A stretch of DNA of 64,000 nucleotides, from assembly GCF_001952855.1 (NCBI RefSeq), contig NZ_LPNO01000002.1:367513-431512 (forward strand), given 5' to 3'. This DNA is from Pseudomonas sp. ATCC PTA-122608 (GTDB lineage Bacteria > Pseudomonadota > Gammaproteobacteria > Pseudomonadales > Pseudomonadaceae). The first letter of the stretch is position 1. Each line of letters opens with the position of its first letter. Below the pieces are notes generated by a model. That model was not told the origin of the DNA and ran no database searches. It saw only the letters and a list, made by a program, of their open reading frames with translations. A program made the translations under genes and the position numbers. Positions 24,512-34,089 of this stretch are shown here, piece by piece.

Positions 24512-25705
24512 ATGATTTATGACTTTTGCATCATCGGCGGCGGCATCGTCGGTTTGGCCACCGCGATGGAGTTGCTCAAGCGCCAGCCGAACGCTTCCCT
24601 GGTAATCCTGGAAAAGGAAAGCCTACTGGCCAAGCACCAGACCGGCCATAACAGCGGCGTGATCCATGCCGGCATCTACTACGCGCCGGGCAGCCTCAAA
24701 GCCGATTTGTGTAAACGCGGCGCCGAGGCCACCAAGCAGTTCTGCACCGAGCACGGGATCAAGTTTGAGGTGTGCGGCAAGTTGCTGGTGGCCTCGACCC
24801 CGCTGGAAGTGCAGCGGATGGAAGCGCTGTACGCCCGCTCGCAGCTCAACGGCATGAAAGTCGAACGCCTGGACGCCGACCAGTTGCGCCAGCGCGAACC
24901 GAACATCGTCGGGCTGGGCGGGTTGTTTCTCGACGCCACCGGCATCGTCGACTACCGCGAAGTCTGCGAAACCATGGCCCGGGTCATCCGCCGTGCCGGT
25001 GGAGAAATCTGCCTGGAACGCACGGTGACCTCGATCGTTGAAGACACCGACAAAGTCACCGTCAACACCCGTGGCGAAAGCTGGCAGGCCAAGCACCTGG
25101 TGGTCTGCGCCGGCTTGCAATCGGACCGTTTGGCGAAGATGGCCGGGGTCAAGATCGACCACCAGATCATCCCGTTTCGCGGCGAGTACTTCCGCCTACC
25201 GGAATCGAAAAACAACATCGTCAACCACCTGATCTACCCGATCCCTGATCCGGAGTTGCCGTTCCTCGGCGTGCACCTGACCCGCATGATCGACGGCAGC
25301 GTCACCGTCGGCCCGAATGCCGTACTCGGCCTGGGCCGTGAAAACTACCGCAAGTTCTCGGTCAACTGGCGCGATGTGGCGCAGTACGCGAGCTTCCCGG
25401 GCTTCTGGAAAACCCTCTGGCAGAACCTCGGTTCCGGCAGCGTCGAGATGAAGAACTCGCTGTTCAAATCCGGCTACCTGGAGCAATGCCGCAAGTACTG
25501 TCCGTCGCTGAACATCGAAGACCTGTTGCCTTACGAAGCCGGCATCCGCGCCCAGGCCGTGATGCGCGACGGCACCCTGGTGCACGACTTCCTGTTCGCC
25601 CAGACCGCACGAATGCTCCACGTGTGCAATGCGCCCTCACCCGCTGCCACCTCCGCAATTCCCATCGGCGCGATGATCGCCGACCGCATGTTCAAGCCCG
25701 ACTGA
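24512..25705 (+). CDS. lhgO: L-2-hydroxyglutarate oxidase/dehydrogenase
   Basis: 397 residues. The N-terminal FAD motif CIIGGGIVGLATAMELL and the segment KHQTGHNSGVIHAGIYYAPGSLKADLCKRGA are diagnostic for LhgO/YgaF within the DAO family. It oxidises L-2-hydroxyglutarate to 2-oxoglutarate and passes electrons to the membrane quinone pool. Clustered with lhgR upstream and an MHS transporter downstream (57-base gap), which form one functional unit. Confidence 0.93.
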   Translation: MIYDFCIIGGGIVGLATAMELLKRQPNASLVILEKESLLAKHQTGHNSGVIHAGIYYAPGSLKADLCKRGAEATKQFCTEHGIKFEVCGKLLVASTPLEVQRMEALYARSQLNGMKVERLDADQLRQREPNIVGLGGLFLDATGIVDYREVCETMARVIRRAGGEICLERTVTSIVEDTDKVTVNTRGESWQAKHLVVCAGLQSDRLAKMAGVKIDHQIIPFRGEYFRLPESKNNIVNHLIYPIPDPELPFLGVHLTRMIDGSVTVGPNAVLGLGRENYRKFSVNWRDVAQYASFPGFWKTLWQNLGSGSVEMKNSLFKSGYLEQCRKYCPSLNIEDLLPYEAGIRAQAVMRDGTLVHDFLFAQTARMLHVCNAPSPAATSAIPIGAMIADRMFKPD

Positions 25706-25762
25706 CACTCGCAACACGCCTCACTTTGACAATAAATATAATGACCAGGAAGGAACTCCAGA

Positions 25763-27088
25763 ATGACGGCAACCGCCCACACCCCGGACGTTGAAACGCC
25801 CGAGCAAACCAAGAAACGCCTGCGCAAAGTCGCGGCCGCGACGATCTTCGGCTCGATGCTGGAGTGGTATGACTTTTACCTGTACGCCACCATGGCGGCG
25901 ATTGTGTTTTCGAAGATCTTCTTCGATAACAGCGACCCGAAAGCCGCCACGCTGATGGCGTTTTCCACCTTTGCCATCGGCTTTATCGCCCGCCCGTTCG
26001 GCGGCATTCTGTTTGGCTACCTGGGCGACAAGTTCGGACGTAAACAAGTGCTGGTGCTGACCTTCTGCATGATGGGCGTGTGCACCACGCTGATCGGCCT
26101 GATCCCCAGCTACGCCTCCATCGGCATCTGGGCGCCGATCGTGCTGGTGTTTATCCGCATCATCCAGGGCCTGGGCGCCGGTGCCGAATTGTCCGGCGCG
26201 GCGGTTACGTCCTACGAGCACGCCTCGGAAGGCAAGCGCGGCAGCCAGGGTGCGTGGCCGGCGCTGGGCTTGAACCTGGGCTTGCTGCTGTCGTCCCTGA
26301 CCGTGTACCTGCTGACCATCAACGGCAACGAGTTCCTGCTGGCCGGCGGCTGGCGGATTCCGTTCATTTGCAGCATCGCGCTGGTGGGTGTGGGCCTGTG
26401 GGTGCGCAACAGCATCCCGGAAACCCCGGAGTTCAAAGAGCTGAGCAAGGAAACCGCGAAAGCCAAGGCCTCGCCGCTCAAGGCGCTGTTCAAGAACGAC
26501 CTCAAGGGTTTGGCCGTGGTGTTCTTCGTGGCGATTGGCTACAACGCCCTGAGCTACATCTTCAAGACGTTTTCCCTGGCGTACCTGACCCAGTTCAAGG
26601 GCGTTGATGTGCACGTCACGTCGCTGTCGGTGACCATCGCCAGCCTGATCGCCATCGTCGCCGTGCCGTGCTTCGGCTGGTTGTGCGACAAGTGGAGCAG
26701 CAAGACCGTGCTGATGCTCGGTGGCGTGTTCTCGCTGTTGTTTGCCTATCCGTTCCTGGCGCTGCTCAACACCGGTGAAAGCCTGATGATCTACGTTGCA
26801 ATCGGCGTAGGCACCGGCATCCTCGCACCGATGATGTTCGCGCCGCAGGGTTCGTTCCTGAGCCGACAGTTTCCGACTCAGACCCGCTCTTCAGGCTTTG
26901 GCACCGGGCGTGAAATCGGCACCGCGATCGCGGGTGGCCTCGCGCCATTAGGCGCCTTGTCGATGGTCGCGGCATCGGCCACCCACTCCACTGATGGCGT
27001 TGTGATAATTCTCGCCATCTCGTCACTGCTGGTGGTGGTGTTTGCCTTGTGCGATCAGGGCCGTAAACACTCGGCATTCAAGAACTGA
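25763..27088 (+). CDS. MFS metabolite:H+ symporter (MHS family)
   Basis: 441 residues, 12 predicted helices. GSMLEWYDFYLYATMAA at the N-terminus and RPFGGILFGYLGDKFGRKQVL (the loop 2-3 motif) are typical of the MHS family that imports 2-oxoglutarate, citrate, proline/betaine or shikimate. The location immediately after lhgO suggests import of 2-hydroxyglutarate or a related dicarboxylate; this is inference from context. AGGAAGG precedes the start. Confidence 0.88.
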   Translation: MTATAHTPDVETPEQTKKRLRKVAAATIFGSMLEWYDFYLYATMAAIVFSKIFFDNSDPKAATLMAFSTFAIGFIARPFGGILFGYLGDKFGRKQVLVLTFCMMGVCTTLIGLIPSYASIGIWAPIVLVFIRIIQGLGAGAELSGAAVTSYEHASEGKRGSQGAWPALGLNLGLLLSSLTVYLLTINGNEFLLAGGWRIPFICSIALVGVGLWVRNSIPETPEFKELSKETAKAKASPLKALFKNDLKGLAVVFFVAIGYNALSYIFKTFSLAYLTQFKGVDVHVTSLSVTIASLIAIVAVPCFGWLCDKWSSKTVLMLGGVFSLLFAYPFLALLNTGESLMIYVAIGVGTGILAPMMFAPQGSFLSRQFPTQTRSSGFGTGREIGTAIAGGLAPLGALSMVAASATHSTDGVVIILAISSLLVVVFALCDQGRKHSAFKN

Positions 27089-27169
27089 GGTAAAAAGTTC
27101 GGACCAACGGGTGCATGGATGCCCCTTCATCACGCATCATGGGCACTTTCAAGCTCAAGGGAAACGTCC

Positions 27170-28024
27170 ATGCGCGTTCTGTCATTGATGATGGGTCTTA
27201 CGACGCTGGCCGCCAGTCTGGTGTTTACCGCCCAGGCGCAGGCGGGTGAAGAAAGCCTGTTGGTCGACTCGATCAATCAATACCGCAGCCAGGTCCAGCG
27301 CTGCGGCAACCAGGGTTCCCAGGAATTGCCACCACTGGCCAGCGACACGCGGCTGGTGTTGCCGGTCAACAGCGTCGGCGACCTGCAACAGGCGCTGGCG
27401 CGCGCGGCCTACCCGATGGTCAACGTCCAGGCCATCAGCCTGTCCGGGCCCAAGAACGCTGAAGCCGCGATGAAAGCCGTGCGCGAAAGTTTTTGCCGGG
27501 TGGTGCTCGACCCGCAATTCATTGATATCGGTGTGAGCAACAGCGGCCAGGACTGGCGCATTGTGCTGGCCCGTCCGCTGTTGACCAGCGGCCTGGGCGA
27601 GAGCCAGACCGAAGGTAAAAAGGTCCTCGACCTCATCAACACCGCCCGCCAGCAACCACGCCAATGTGGCGGCCAGGCCTTTGCCGCCACCACGCCGCTG
27701 AGCTGGAACGAAGCACTCGCCAACGCCGCCGCCGGCCACGCCCGCAACATGGCCAACGGCAACTTCTTCGATCACCTCGACCACGACGGCCGCACGCCGG
27801 GGGACCGGGCTGAGCTGGCGGGCTACATCGGCCAGCAGATCGGCGAAAACATCGCCGCCGGCATGGACACCCCGCGCAAGGTGGTCGACGGCTGGCTCGC
27901 CAGCCCCGGGCATTGCGCCAACCTGATGAACCCGCAGTTCCGCGAAATGGGCGCCGCCTATGCCATGGACCCGAAAAGTGATGCCGGCATCTACTGGACG
28001 GGGCTGTTTGGGGTGCAGCAGTAG
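27170..28024 (+). CDS. Exported CAP-domain (SCP/PR1-like) protein
   Basis: 284 residues from ATG 27170; signal peptide to about residue 24 (SLVFTAQAQA-G). The C-terminal CAP domain starts near residue 150: LDLINTARQQPRQCG, AAAGHARNMANGNFFDHLDHDGRTPGDRAELAGY and IGENIAAGMDTPRKVVDGWLASPGHCANLMNPQFREMG. These include the histidines and glutamate of the CAP cavity. The N-terminal 120 residues are a less common extension that begins with a second CAP-like phrase (LLVDSINQYRSQ..RCG). Periplasmic or secreted, function unknown. Confidence 0.88.
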   Translation: MRVLSLMMGLTTLAASLVFTAQAQAGEESLLVDSINQYRSQVQRCGNQGSQELPPLASDTRLVLPVNSVGDLQQALARAAYPMVNVQAISLSGPKNAEAAMKAVRESFCRVVLDPQFIDIGVSNSGQDWRIVLARPLLTSGLGESQTEGKKVLDLINTARQQPRQCGGQAFAATTPLSWNEALANAAAGHARNMANGNFFDHLDHDGRTPGDRAELAGYIGQQIGENIAAGMDTPRKVVDGWLASPGHCANLMNPQFREMGAAYAMDPKSDAGIYWTGLFGVQQ

Positions 28025-28164
28025 CGGTTTGTATCCCAACGTATCTTCGCGCCAAGGCGACACACTGCGAGGCGCGCAGCCACTGGCGATGACACATTGC
28101 GGATACGCCAGCACGGTTTCCTGTGCACACCGGCCCACCCCGGGCCACTCACAAGGAAACCGTC

Positions 28165-28584
28165 ATGTCCCAGAACAGCACCGTGCTCTACACCGGCAAA
28201 ACCCACACCACTGGCGGCCGTGAAGGCGCGTCCCACAGCGATGACCTGCAACTGGACATCAAGCTGTCGCCACCCGGTTCCAAGGCGGCCGGCACCAACC
28301 CCGAGCAACTGTTTGGCGCCGGCTGGTCCGCGTGCTTTATCGGCGCGATGGGCAAGGCCGCTCAAACCCTGCAAATCCGCCTGCCGGCCGACACTGCGAT
28401 AAGCGCCGAAGTGGACTTGGTGAACAGCCCGGAAAACGGCTATTACCTGCAAGCGCGGCTGCGGGTCAGCCTGCCGGGTATCGAGCACTCTGCCGCCCAG
28501 GCGCTGGTGGATCGTGCCCACCAGACGTGCCCGTATTCCAAGGCAACTCGTGGCAATATCGATGTGCTGATCACCGTGGTTTGA
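28165..28584 (+). CDS. Organic hydroperoxide resistance protein, OsmC/Ohr family
   Basis: 139 residues from ATG 28165 with AAGGAAA upstream. The two reactive cysteines are in the expected settings: AGWSACFIGAM and HQTCPYSKATRGN. Ohr enzymes reduce fatty acid and other organic hydroperoxides with dihydrolipoyl cofactors. No OhrR regulator gene is adjacent. Monocistronic as far as can be seen. Confidence 0.9.
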   Translation: MSQNSTVLYTGKTHTTGGREGASHSDDLQLDIKLSPPGSKAAGTNPEQLFGAGWSACFIGAMGKAAQTLQIRLPADTAISAEVDLVNSPENGYYLQARLRVSLPGIEHSAAQALVDRAHQTCPYSKATRGNIDVLITVV

Positions 28585-28724
28585 AGGCGGTTAGCGGGGT
28601 CATTATTTGGCGGAGGTATTAAATTGCCATCTAGCGGATAATCCCGCTGAACTGGCGGGGTCCAGGGGTGTCTGTTGCTTGGCACCCCTACTCAGCAAAC
28701 CGTGGCAAAGAAGGCGTTCAGCGA

Positions 28725-30401
28725 ATGACAAACTGGCTGCAAGGCGGCGGCGAAATGGCCGAGCGAGTCCGGCATCACGACTGGGCAAGTACGCCGCTGG
28801 GGCCGCTGGATCAATGGCCGGACGTGTTGAAGACCACTGTCGCGCTGTGCCTTGCCTCCAGTTTCCCCCAGGCGATCGTCTGGGGACCTTCGCTGATCAC
28901 CCTTTATAACGACGGTTTTATCCCGATTCTTGGCGACAAACCCGATGCACTCGGGCGGCCCTTCAGCCAGATCTGGCAGGAAGCCTGGAGCGAAATCAGC
29001 CCGATCGCAGATGCCGCTTTCGCCGGTGACGCCACCTTTATCGAAAATTTTCCGTTAATCGTCGAACGCGGCGGCGCGCCGGAACAGGCGTACTTCACCT
29101 TCTGCTACAGCCCGATTCGCGACGTGCAAGGCAAGGTTGTCGGCATGCTCGACACCGTCACCGAAACCACCGCCACCGTCGTTTTGTCCCGGCGATTGAC
29201 CGAGTTGAATGCGAGCCTGGAGCAGCGCGTCAACGAAAGAACCACCCTGTTGACCGAGACAGAAGCGGCATTGCGTCAATCCCAAAAGCTCGAAGCCATC
29301 GGCCAGTTGACCGGCGGCGTGGCCCACGACTTCAATAACCTGCTGACCATCATTCGCTCATCTGTCGACTTCCTGCGCATGCCCACCCTGTCCGAAGAAC
29401 GTCGCCAGCGCTACATGAGCGCCGTCACCGACACCGTGGAGCGGGCGAGTAAATTGACCAGCCAGTTGCTCGCGTTCGCCCGCCGCCAGCCGCTTAACCC
29501 GGAAGTGTTTGATGCGGCCCAGCGGGTCAAGAACATCGGCGAGATGCTCGAGACGGTCACCGGCGCGCGGATTCAGGTGCGGATCGAACTGCCTGGCCAG
29601 CCATGTTATATCCGCGCCGACTCCAGCCAGTTTGAAACCGCCTTGATCAACATCGCCCTCAACGCCCGGGACGCCATGAACGGCCAGGGCACCCTGACCC
29701 TGCGCCTGGATGCTGACCAACCGCTGCCGAGCATCCGTGGCGATGCCGGCTCGCGCCAGGCGTTTATTGCGATTTCACTGACCGACACCGGTAGCGGTAT
29801 TCCCGGCGAGACGTTCGAGCGCATCTTCGAACCCTTCTTCACCACCAAGGAAGTCGGCAAGGGCACCGGGCTTGGGCTGTCCCAAGTGTTCGGCTTCGCC
29901 AAGCAGTCGGGCGGCAACGTCGATGTGGCGAGCAGGGTCGGCCAAGGCACGGTGTTTACCCTGTACCTGCCGCAAGTGGTGCCTGAAGAAGGCTTCGAGC
30001 ATTGCCCGCAGGACACTTGTGGCCTGATCGCGGACTGCGCCCAGCGCCATATCCTGGTGGTGGAAGACAACCTGGAAGTGGGCCGTTTTGCCAATCAGAT
30101 CCTCCAGGACCTGGGCTACCAGACCACCTGGGCGACCAATGCTGAGCAGGCGCTGGAGCTGGCCGGCTCAGACGTGATGGGGTTCGACGCGGTGTTTTCC
30201 GATGTGATGATGCCCGGCATCACCGGCGTGGCGCTGGCCAGGGAATTGCGCCGGCGCAGGCCGGGCCTGCCGGTGGTGCTGACCTCGGGCTACAGCGAAG
30301 AACTGGCTGAGAGCGGCTATGAAGGCCTGGCGTTCCTGCCCAAGCCCTACTCCGCCGACCAAATCTCTCAGGTGCTGGCCAAGGCGCTGTTCAAGGGCTG
30401 A
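28725..30401 (+). CDS. Hybrid histidine kinase with C-terminal receiver
   Basis: 558 residues from ATG 28725 ([15 protein letters not shown]). An N-terminal PAS-like sensor (about 10-150), coiled-coil linker, HisKA with His201 ([11 protein letters not shown]), HATPase (N box ALNARD, G1 DTGSGIP, G2 GKGTGLGL), and a receiver with Asp493 (VFSDVMMPG). No membrane segment, so a cytosolic sensor. No separate output regulator lies beside it; a hairpin (AGGGGTG / CACCCCT, 28664-28689) precedes the gene. It is tail-to-tail with the diguanylate cyclase gene. Confidence 0.9.
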   Translation: MTNWLQGGGEMAERVRHHDWASTPLGPLDQWPDVLKTTVALCLASSFPQAIVWGPSLITLYNDGFIPILGDKPDALGRPFSQIWQEAWSEISPIADAAFAGDATFIENFPLIVERGGAPEQAYFTFCYSPIRDVQGKVVGMLDTVTETTATVVLSRRLTELNASLEQRVNERTTLLTETEAALRQSQKLEAIGQLTGGVAHDFNNLLTIIRSSVDFLRMPTLSEERRQRYMSAVTDTVERASKLTSQLLAFARRQPLNPEVFDAAQRVKNIGEMLETVTGARIQVRIELPGQPCYIRADSSQFETALINIALNARDAMNGQGTLTLRLDADQPLPSIRGDAGSRQAFIAISLTDTGSGIPGETFERIFEPFFTTKEVGKGTGLGLSQVFGFAKQSGGNVDVASRVGQGTVFTLYLPQVVPEEGFEHCPQDTCGLIADCAQRHILVVEDNLEVGRFANQILQDLGYQTTWATNAEQALELAGSDVMGFDAVFSDVMMPGITGVALARELRRRRPGLPVVLTSGYSEELAESGYEGLAFLPKPYSADQISQVLAKALFKG

Positions 30402-30404
30402 GCC

Positions 30405-31532
30405 CTACTCCGCCACGGCCACCTGGTTGCGCCCGAGGGCCTTGGCGCGGTACAGGGCCTTGTCTGCGGTGTTCATCAAGCCGTGCAGGTCTTGGTCCAC
30501 CGCCCGGGCCCAGGCCACGCCGAGGCTCGCGGTCAACCCATGGACCGGCTCGCTGGCCAGCCCCGCGATGGCCTTGATCAACTGCTCGGCGATGTGCCGC
30601 CCGGTCTCCAGCGACGTATCCGGCAGCAGCACCGCAAACTCCTCGCCACCTAACCGCCCGTAGACATCGGCCTGGCGAAACGACGTGCTGATTACCCCGC
30701 CGATCTGCCGCAGCACCTCGTCCCCAGCTTGGTGGCCATAGGTGTCGTTGATGTTTTTGAAGTGGTCCATGTCCATCATCAGCGCGCACAACGGCTGCTG
30801 GTTATGCCGACACTGTTCGTAGAGCAACTGCGCGTGCTCGAAGAACGCCCGGCGGTTCATCAGGCCAGTGAGTTCGTCGGTTTGTGCGGCGCGGGTGGAG
30901 ATGTTGTGGGCACGTTCCATTTGCCGGGTCAGGCGAAAGGCCTTCTCCAGGGCGTCGGACAGCTTGCGCGTGGCGCCACCGACAAACGAGGAGAACACCA
31001 GAACCGCCAGGGCCATGCCGACTTGCATCGAGGACGGTTGAAACAGCAGCCACAGGGTGCACGGCAGCAAGACCAGTCCCATGGAAACCAGGGTCATGTA
31101 GCGATAGGCCGAGTAACACGAGACTGCGCTGACCGACATGCCCACGGTGAACAACATCACCAGGGCCTGGGACAGCCGGTCGTCGGTGGGCATCAGCGCG
31201 AGTGCGCCTGCGCCCCAGACCCCGGCAGACAACATCAGCGTCACCCAGTAGCGCCGTTCCCAGCGTGCGGGGGTGCGATCACTGTTGGGGCAGCGAAACC
31301 AGGCCATGAACATCGAGACTCGCAGCAATGACGTGCCCGTCAACACCACCAGCCAGACCAGCATTACCGAGTGATCAAAACGTTCCCAGCACAGCCAGCA
31401 GAGCATGGCGGCTGCCATATAACTGCCGAACACAGCCGAAAATGATTGGCGAAACAGCTGATGCAAGCGATCGGTTCGTACCTGCTCCTCGATGAAGCAA
31501 TCCTGGTCCTGCCCACGTCCAAGGCCATTCAT
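30405..31532 (-). CDS. Membrane diguanylate cyclase
   Basis: 375 residues. About six membrane helices in the first 190, then a helical linker and a GGDEF domain with the active GGEEF signature (RLGGEEFAVLLPD) and DMDHFKNINDTYGHQAGDEVL. It should synthesise cyclic di-GMP. An RxxD inhibitory site five residues before the motif is not evident (RQADVYGRLGGEEF has RQAD, at an unusual but possible place). Stop is four bases from the end of the kinase gene. Confidence 0.92.
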   Translation of the reverse strand: MNGLGRGQDQDCFIEEQVRTDRLHQLFRQSFSAVFGSYMAAAMLCWLCWERFDHSVMLVWLVVLTGTSLLRVSMFMAWFRCPNSDRTPARWERRYWVTLMLSAGVWGAGALALMPTDDRLSQALVMLFTVGMSVSAVSCYSAYRYMTLVSMGLVLLPCTLWLLFQPSSMQVGMALAVLVFSSFVGGATRKLSDALEKAFRLTRQMERAHNISTRAAQTDELTGLMNRRAFFEHAQLLYEQCRHNQQPLCALMMDMDHFKNINDTYGHQAGDEVLRQIGGVISTSFRQADVYGRLGGEEFAVLLPDTSLETGRHIAEQLIKAIAGLASEPVHGLTASLGVAWARAVDQDLHGLMNTADKALYRAKALGRNQVAVAE

Positions 31533-31682
31533 TGGGTCCGCCTGATCTTACTGCCGCGACAAAGTGCCATTGTGGCATCCTGCCAGTACCCCTAACAACT
31601 GAATCAAGCGTGCTAGAGCATCGAAAGCAGGATAAATATAGGTGATCACCTTCTCTTTCGCTCCAGGGATCAGAGCCTATCC

Positions 31683-32210
31683 ATGAATACCCACCCAATA
31701 AGCACCCAACGATTGATCCTCAGGCCCCCAACGGTCGACGATGCGCCCAGTGTATTCGCCATCTATGGCGATCCCGAGACCAACCGCTACAACCCGTCAG
31801 GCCCCCTCGCCGACATGGATCAAGCAAAAGCCGTGCTGGATCGCTGGCTGGAACATTGGGCAGAACATGGCTTTGGCCAATGGGCGATCGTGACCCAAGA
31901 GGCGCCGCAACGCGTGATCGGCTTTGGGGGCATCACGCTGTACCACTACAACGAGGTTGAGCGGATCAACCTGGGTTACCGCTTCGCCGTCAGCGCCTGG
32001 GGCCAGGGTTATGCGACAGAGCTTGCCAGGGCCGCGTTGCAATTTGGTTTTGTGCAGCTGGATCAGCCAGAGGTATACGGCGTGGTGCGCCCGGCGCACC
32101 AGGCATCAATCAACGTGCTGGAAAAAATCGGCATGCAACGCATCGATGAGTTGGACGATGTGCCCGGGCAGGCGCCGAGCCTCGTATACCGGGCGACCCG
32201 GCCTCTCTGA
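31683..32210 (+). CDS. RimJ/RimL-type GNAT acetyltransferase
   Basis: 175 residues: TQRLILRPPTVDDAPSVFAIYGDPETNRY is the N-terminal signature, and YRFAVSAWGQGYATELARAAL the CoA motif. Acts on an alpha-amino group or small amine; no substrate assigned. The 150 bases upstream separate it from the diguanylate cyclase. Confidence 0.88.
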   Translation: MNTHPISTQRLILRPPTVDDAPSVFAIYGDPETNRYNPSGPLADMDQAKAVLDRWLEHWAEHGFGQWAIVTQEAPQRVIGFGGITLYHYNEVERINLGYRFAVSAWGQGYATELARAALQFGFVQLDQPEVYGVVRPAHQASINVLEKIGMQRIDELDDVPGQAPSLVYRATRPL

Positions 32211-32214
32211 GCTA

Positions 32215-32249
32215 TGTATCGCAGTGTGTCCAGACCACCCTGCGATACA
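32215..32249. promoter_or_regulatory. 10-bp perfect inverted repeat before hydrolase/P460 operon
   Basis: TGTATCGCAG (32215-32224) and CTGCGATACA (32240-32249) with a 15-base spacer; a further GGATACA lies at 32283. TGTATC/GATACA arms are common in TetR-type operators. It could instead act as a terminator of the GNAT gene, but no T-run follows. Confidence 0.5.
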
Positions 32250-32343
32250 AAACGTTTAACCCGATGGTTTTCTCGAAACAGGCCGGATACACAACTGCGT
32301 TCAACTGTGAGCCAGGCACACAACCCGCCGCTGGAGACTCACC

Positions 32344-33396
32344 ATGCACCCACAGTTGAACACCTCACCCGGTTTCACACCCCGCCGCCTGATGGGCGCG
32401 TCGCTGCTGGCCCTTGCGCTGTTGCAGTTCGGTGCCCCCGGCGTTGCCAGTGCACAGGACACCCAGCCGCCAGCGGCTGCCAGCGCAAGCAGCCACACCA
32501 CGCTTGGCCCGTTGAAGCATGTGAAGACCGGCTTGCTGGACGTGGCCTACGCCGAAGTCGGCCCGGCCGAAGGCCCGGTGGTGATCCTGCTGCACGGCTG
32601 GCCCTACGACATTGACAGCTACTCCGAGGTAGCGCCGCTGCTGGCCGCCCAAGGCTATCGGGTGCTGGTGCCCTACGCCCGCGGCTACGGCGACACGCAC
32701 TTCCTGTCGGCAAAGACCCTGCGCAACGGCCAGCCGGCCGCACTCGCCGTCGACCTGATCGACTTCATGGATGCACTGAACATCAAACAAGCCGTGCTCG
32801 GCGGCTACGACTGGGGCGCACGCACCGCCGACATCGTCTCCGCGCTGTGGCCGGAGCGGGTCAAGGCGCTGGTGTCGGTCAGCGGCTACCTGATCGGCAA
32901 CCAGGCTGCCGGCAAGAACCCGCTGCCGCCCAAGGCCGAGTTGCAATGGTGGTACCAGTTCTACTTCGCCACCGACCGCGGCGCCGCCGGCTATGCAAAA
33001 AACACCCACGACTTCGCCAAGCTGATCTGGCAGATCGCCTCGCCGAAATGGGCGTTTGACGACGCCACCTTCGACCGCAGCGCCAAAGGCCTGGACAACC
33101 CCGACCACGTCGCCGTGTCGATCTTCAACTACCGCTGGCGCCTGGGCCTGGTGCAGGGCGAGAAGAAATACGCTGCGCTGGAGCAGAAACTCGCCACCGC
33201 CCCGTCCATCGGCGTGCCCACCATCACCCTGGAAGGCGACGCCAACGGCGCACCGCACCCGGCGGCGGAAGACTACGCCAAGCGTTTCACCGGCAAGTAC
33301 GAATACCGGTTGATCAGCGGCGGCATCGGCCACAACCTGCCGCAGGAAGCCCCGCAAGCCTTTGCCAAGGCTGTGATTGATGCGGACCATTTGTGA
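32344..33396 (+). CDS. Exported alpha/beta hydrolase, epoxide hydrolase-like
   Basis: 350 residues. The N-terminus has a twin arginine before a hydrophobic stretch (TPRRLMGASLLALALL) and a cleavage site near GVASA, so export is expected, possibly by Tat. The fold signature HGWPYDIDSYSEV and the nucleophile elbow GGYDWGAR place Asp as the nucleophile, as in epoxide hydrolases and haloalkane dehalogenases; GGIGHNLPQEAP supplies the His. Its stop overlaps the P460 start (TGATG), so the pair is coupled. Confidence 0.85.
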   Translation: MHPQLNTSPGFTPRRLMGASLLALALLQFGAPGVASAQDTQPPAAASASSHTTLGPLKHVKTGLLDVAYAEVGPAEGPVVILLHGWPYDIDSYSEVAPLLAAQGYRVLVPYARGYGDTHFLSAKTLRNGQPAALAVDLIDFMDALNIKQAVLGGYDWGARTADIVSALWPERVKALVSVSGYLIGNQAAGKNPLPPKAELQWWYQFYFATDRGAAGYAKNTHDFAKLIWQIASPKWAFDDATFDRSAKGLDNPDHVAVSIFNYRWRLGLVQGEKKYAALEQKLATAPSIGVPTITLEGDANGAPHPAAEDYAKRFTGKYEYRLISGGIGHNLPQEAPQAFAKAVIDADHL

Positions 33397-33905
33397 TGAA
33401 GCGCCTGCATCTTGCGGCACTCGTCGCAGCGACAGCGGCCATTGTGGCCACGGCTACCGGATTCGCCTTTGGCGGCTCACCCACCAGCGAACCGTCACCG
33501 ATCTACGGCGTGACCATTCCCGACGGCTACCGCCAATGGGAGCTGATCGCACCGGCCCAGGAAGCCGACCCGCTGAATGAACTGCGGGTGGTGCTGGGCA
33601 ACAAGATCGCGCTCAAGGCCTACCGCGACGGCACGCTGCCCTTCCCGGACGGCACCGTGCTGGCGAAGCTGGCCTGGAAACATGTGCAGTCGTCCGAGTT
33701 CAAGACGGCATCGATTCCCGGTGCGGCCACCACCGTGCAATTCATGGTCAAGGACTCGAAGAAATACGCGGCGACGGGAGGCTGGGGCTTTGGACGGTTC
33801 ATCAACGGCAAGCCAGCGGATCAGGCGCAGCATGAAACGTGCTTTGCCTGCCATCAGGCGTTGGTGAAGAACCATGATTACGTGTTTACCCGGCTGGCGC
33901 CTTAG
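33396..33905 (+). CDS. Cytochrome P460-family haem protein
   Basis: 169 residues from ATG 33396. An N-terminal signal sequence (about 28 residues) is followed by the P460 domain (YGVTIPDGYRQWELIAPA, LRVVLGNKIALKAYRDGTLPFPDGTVLAKLAWK) and one haem site CFACH near the C-terminus. P460 proteins oxidise hydroxylamine or nitric oxide; many in non-nitrifiers have no known role. It is coupled to the exported hydrolase, an unusual partner. Confidence 0.88.
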   Translation: MKRLHLAALVAATAAIVATATGFAFGGSPTSEPSPIYGVTIPDGYRQWELIAPAQEADPLNELRVVLGNKIALKAYRDGTLPFPDGTVLAKLAWKHVQSSEFKTASIPGAATTVQFMVKDSKKYAATGGWGFGRFINGKPADQAQHETCFACHQALVKNHDYVFTRLAP

Positions 33906-33951
33906 CGCAATAACCCGCTCCCCCAACAAACGCCGCCGCAACCGGCCCCCC

Positions 33952-33984
33952 GTAGCAGCCTCGCTTGGGCTCGACAGCTGCTAC
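33952..33984. repeat. Single REP element (GTAGCAGC type)
   Basis: GTAGCAGCCTCGC and GACAGCTGCTAC form an imperfect hairpin around a CTTGGGCTC loop. It is a different repeat class from the REPINs elsewhere in the window and stands alone after the P460 gene. Confidence 0.7.
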
Positions 33985-34033
33985 GTTGCTGGTGTTTTAT
34001 CAGGCCCTGGCCCTGCCACCGCATCGCGGGTCG

Positions 34034-34063
34034 CAAAAAAAGGGCCGCCCAGTAGGCGGCCCT
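34034..34063 (-). terminator. Rho-independent terminator of the OprD-family porin
   Basis: AGGGCCGCC-TACTG-GGCGGCCCT on the minus strand, followed by seven T. It begins 27 bases after the porin stop codon. Confidence 0.92.
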
Positions 34064-34089
34064 CTTTTAGAGCATTTACCGGCGTCTTA

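Noticed and set aside
34020-34080. CRISPR or short tandem repeats near the porin
   Set aside because: The repeat is a single hairpin with a T-run on the minus strand, a plain terminator.
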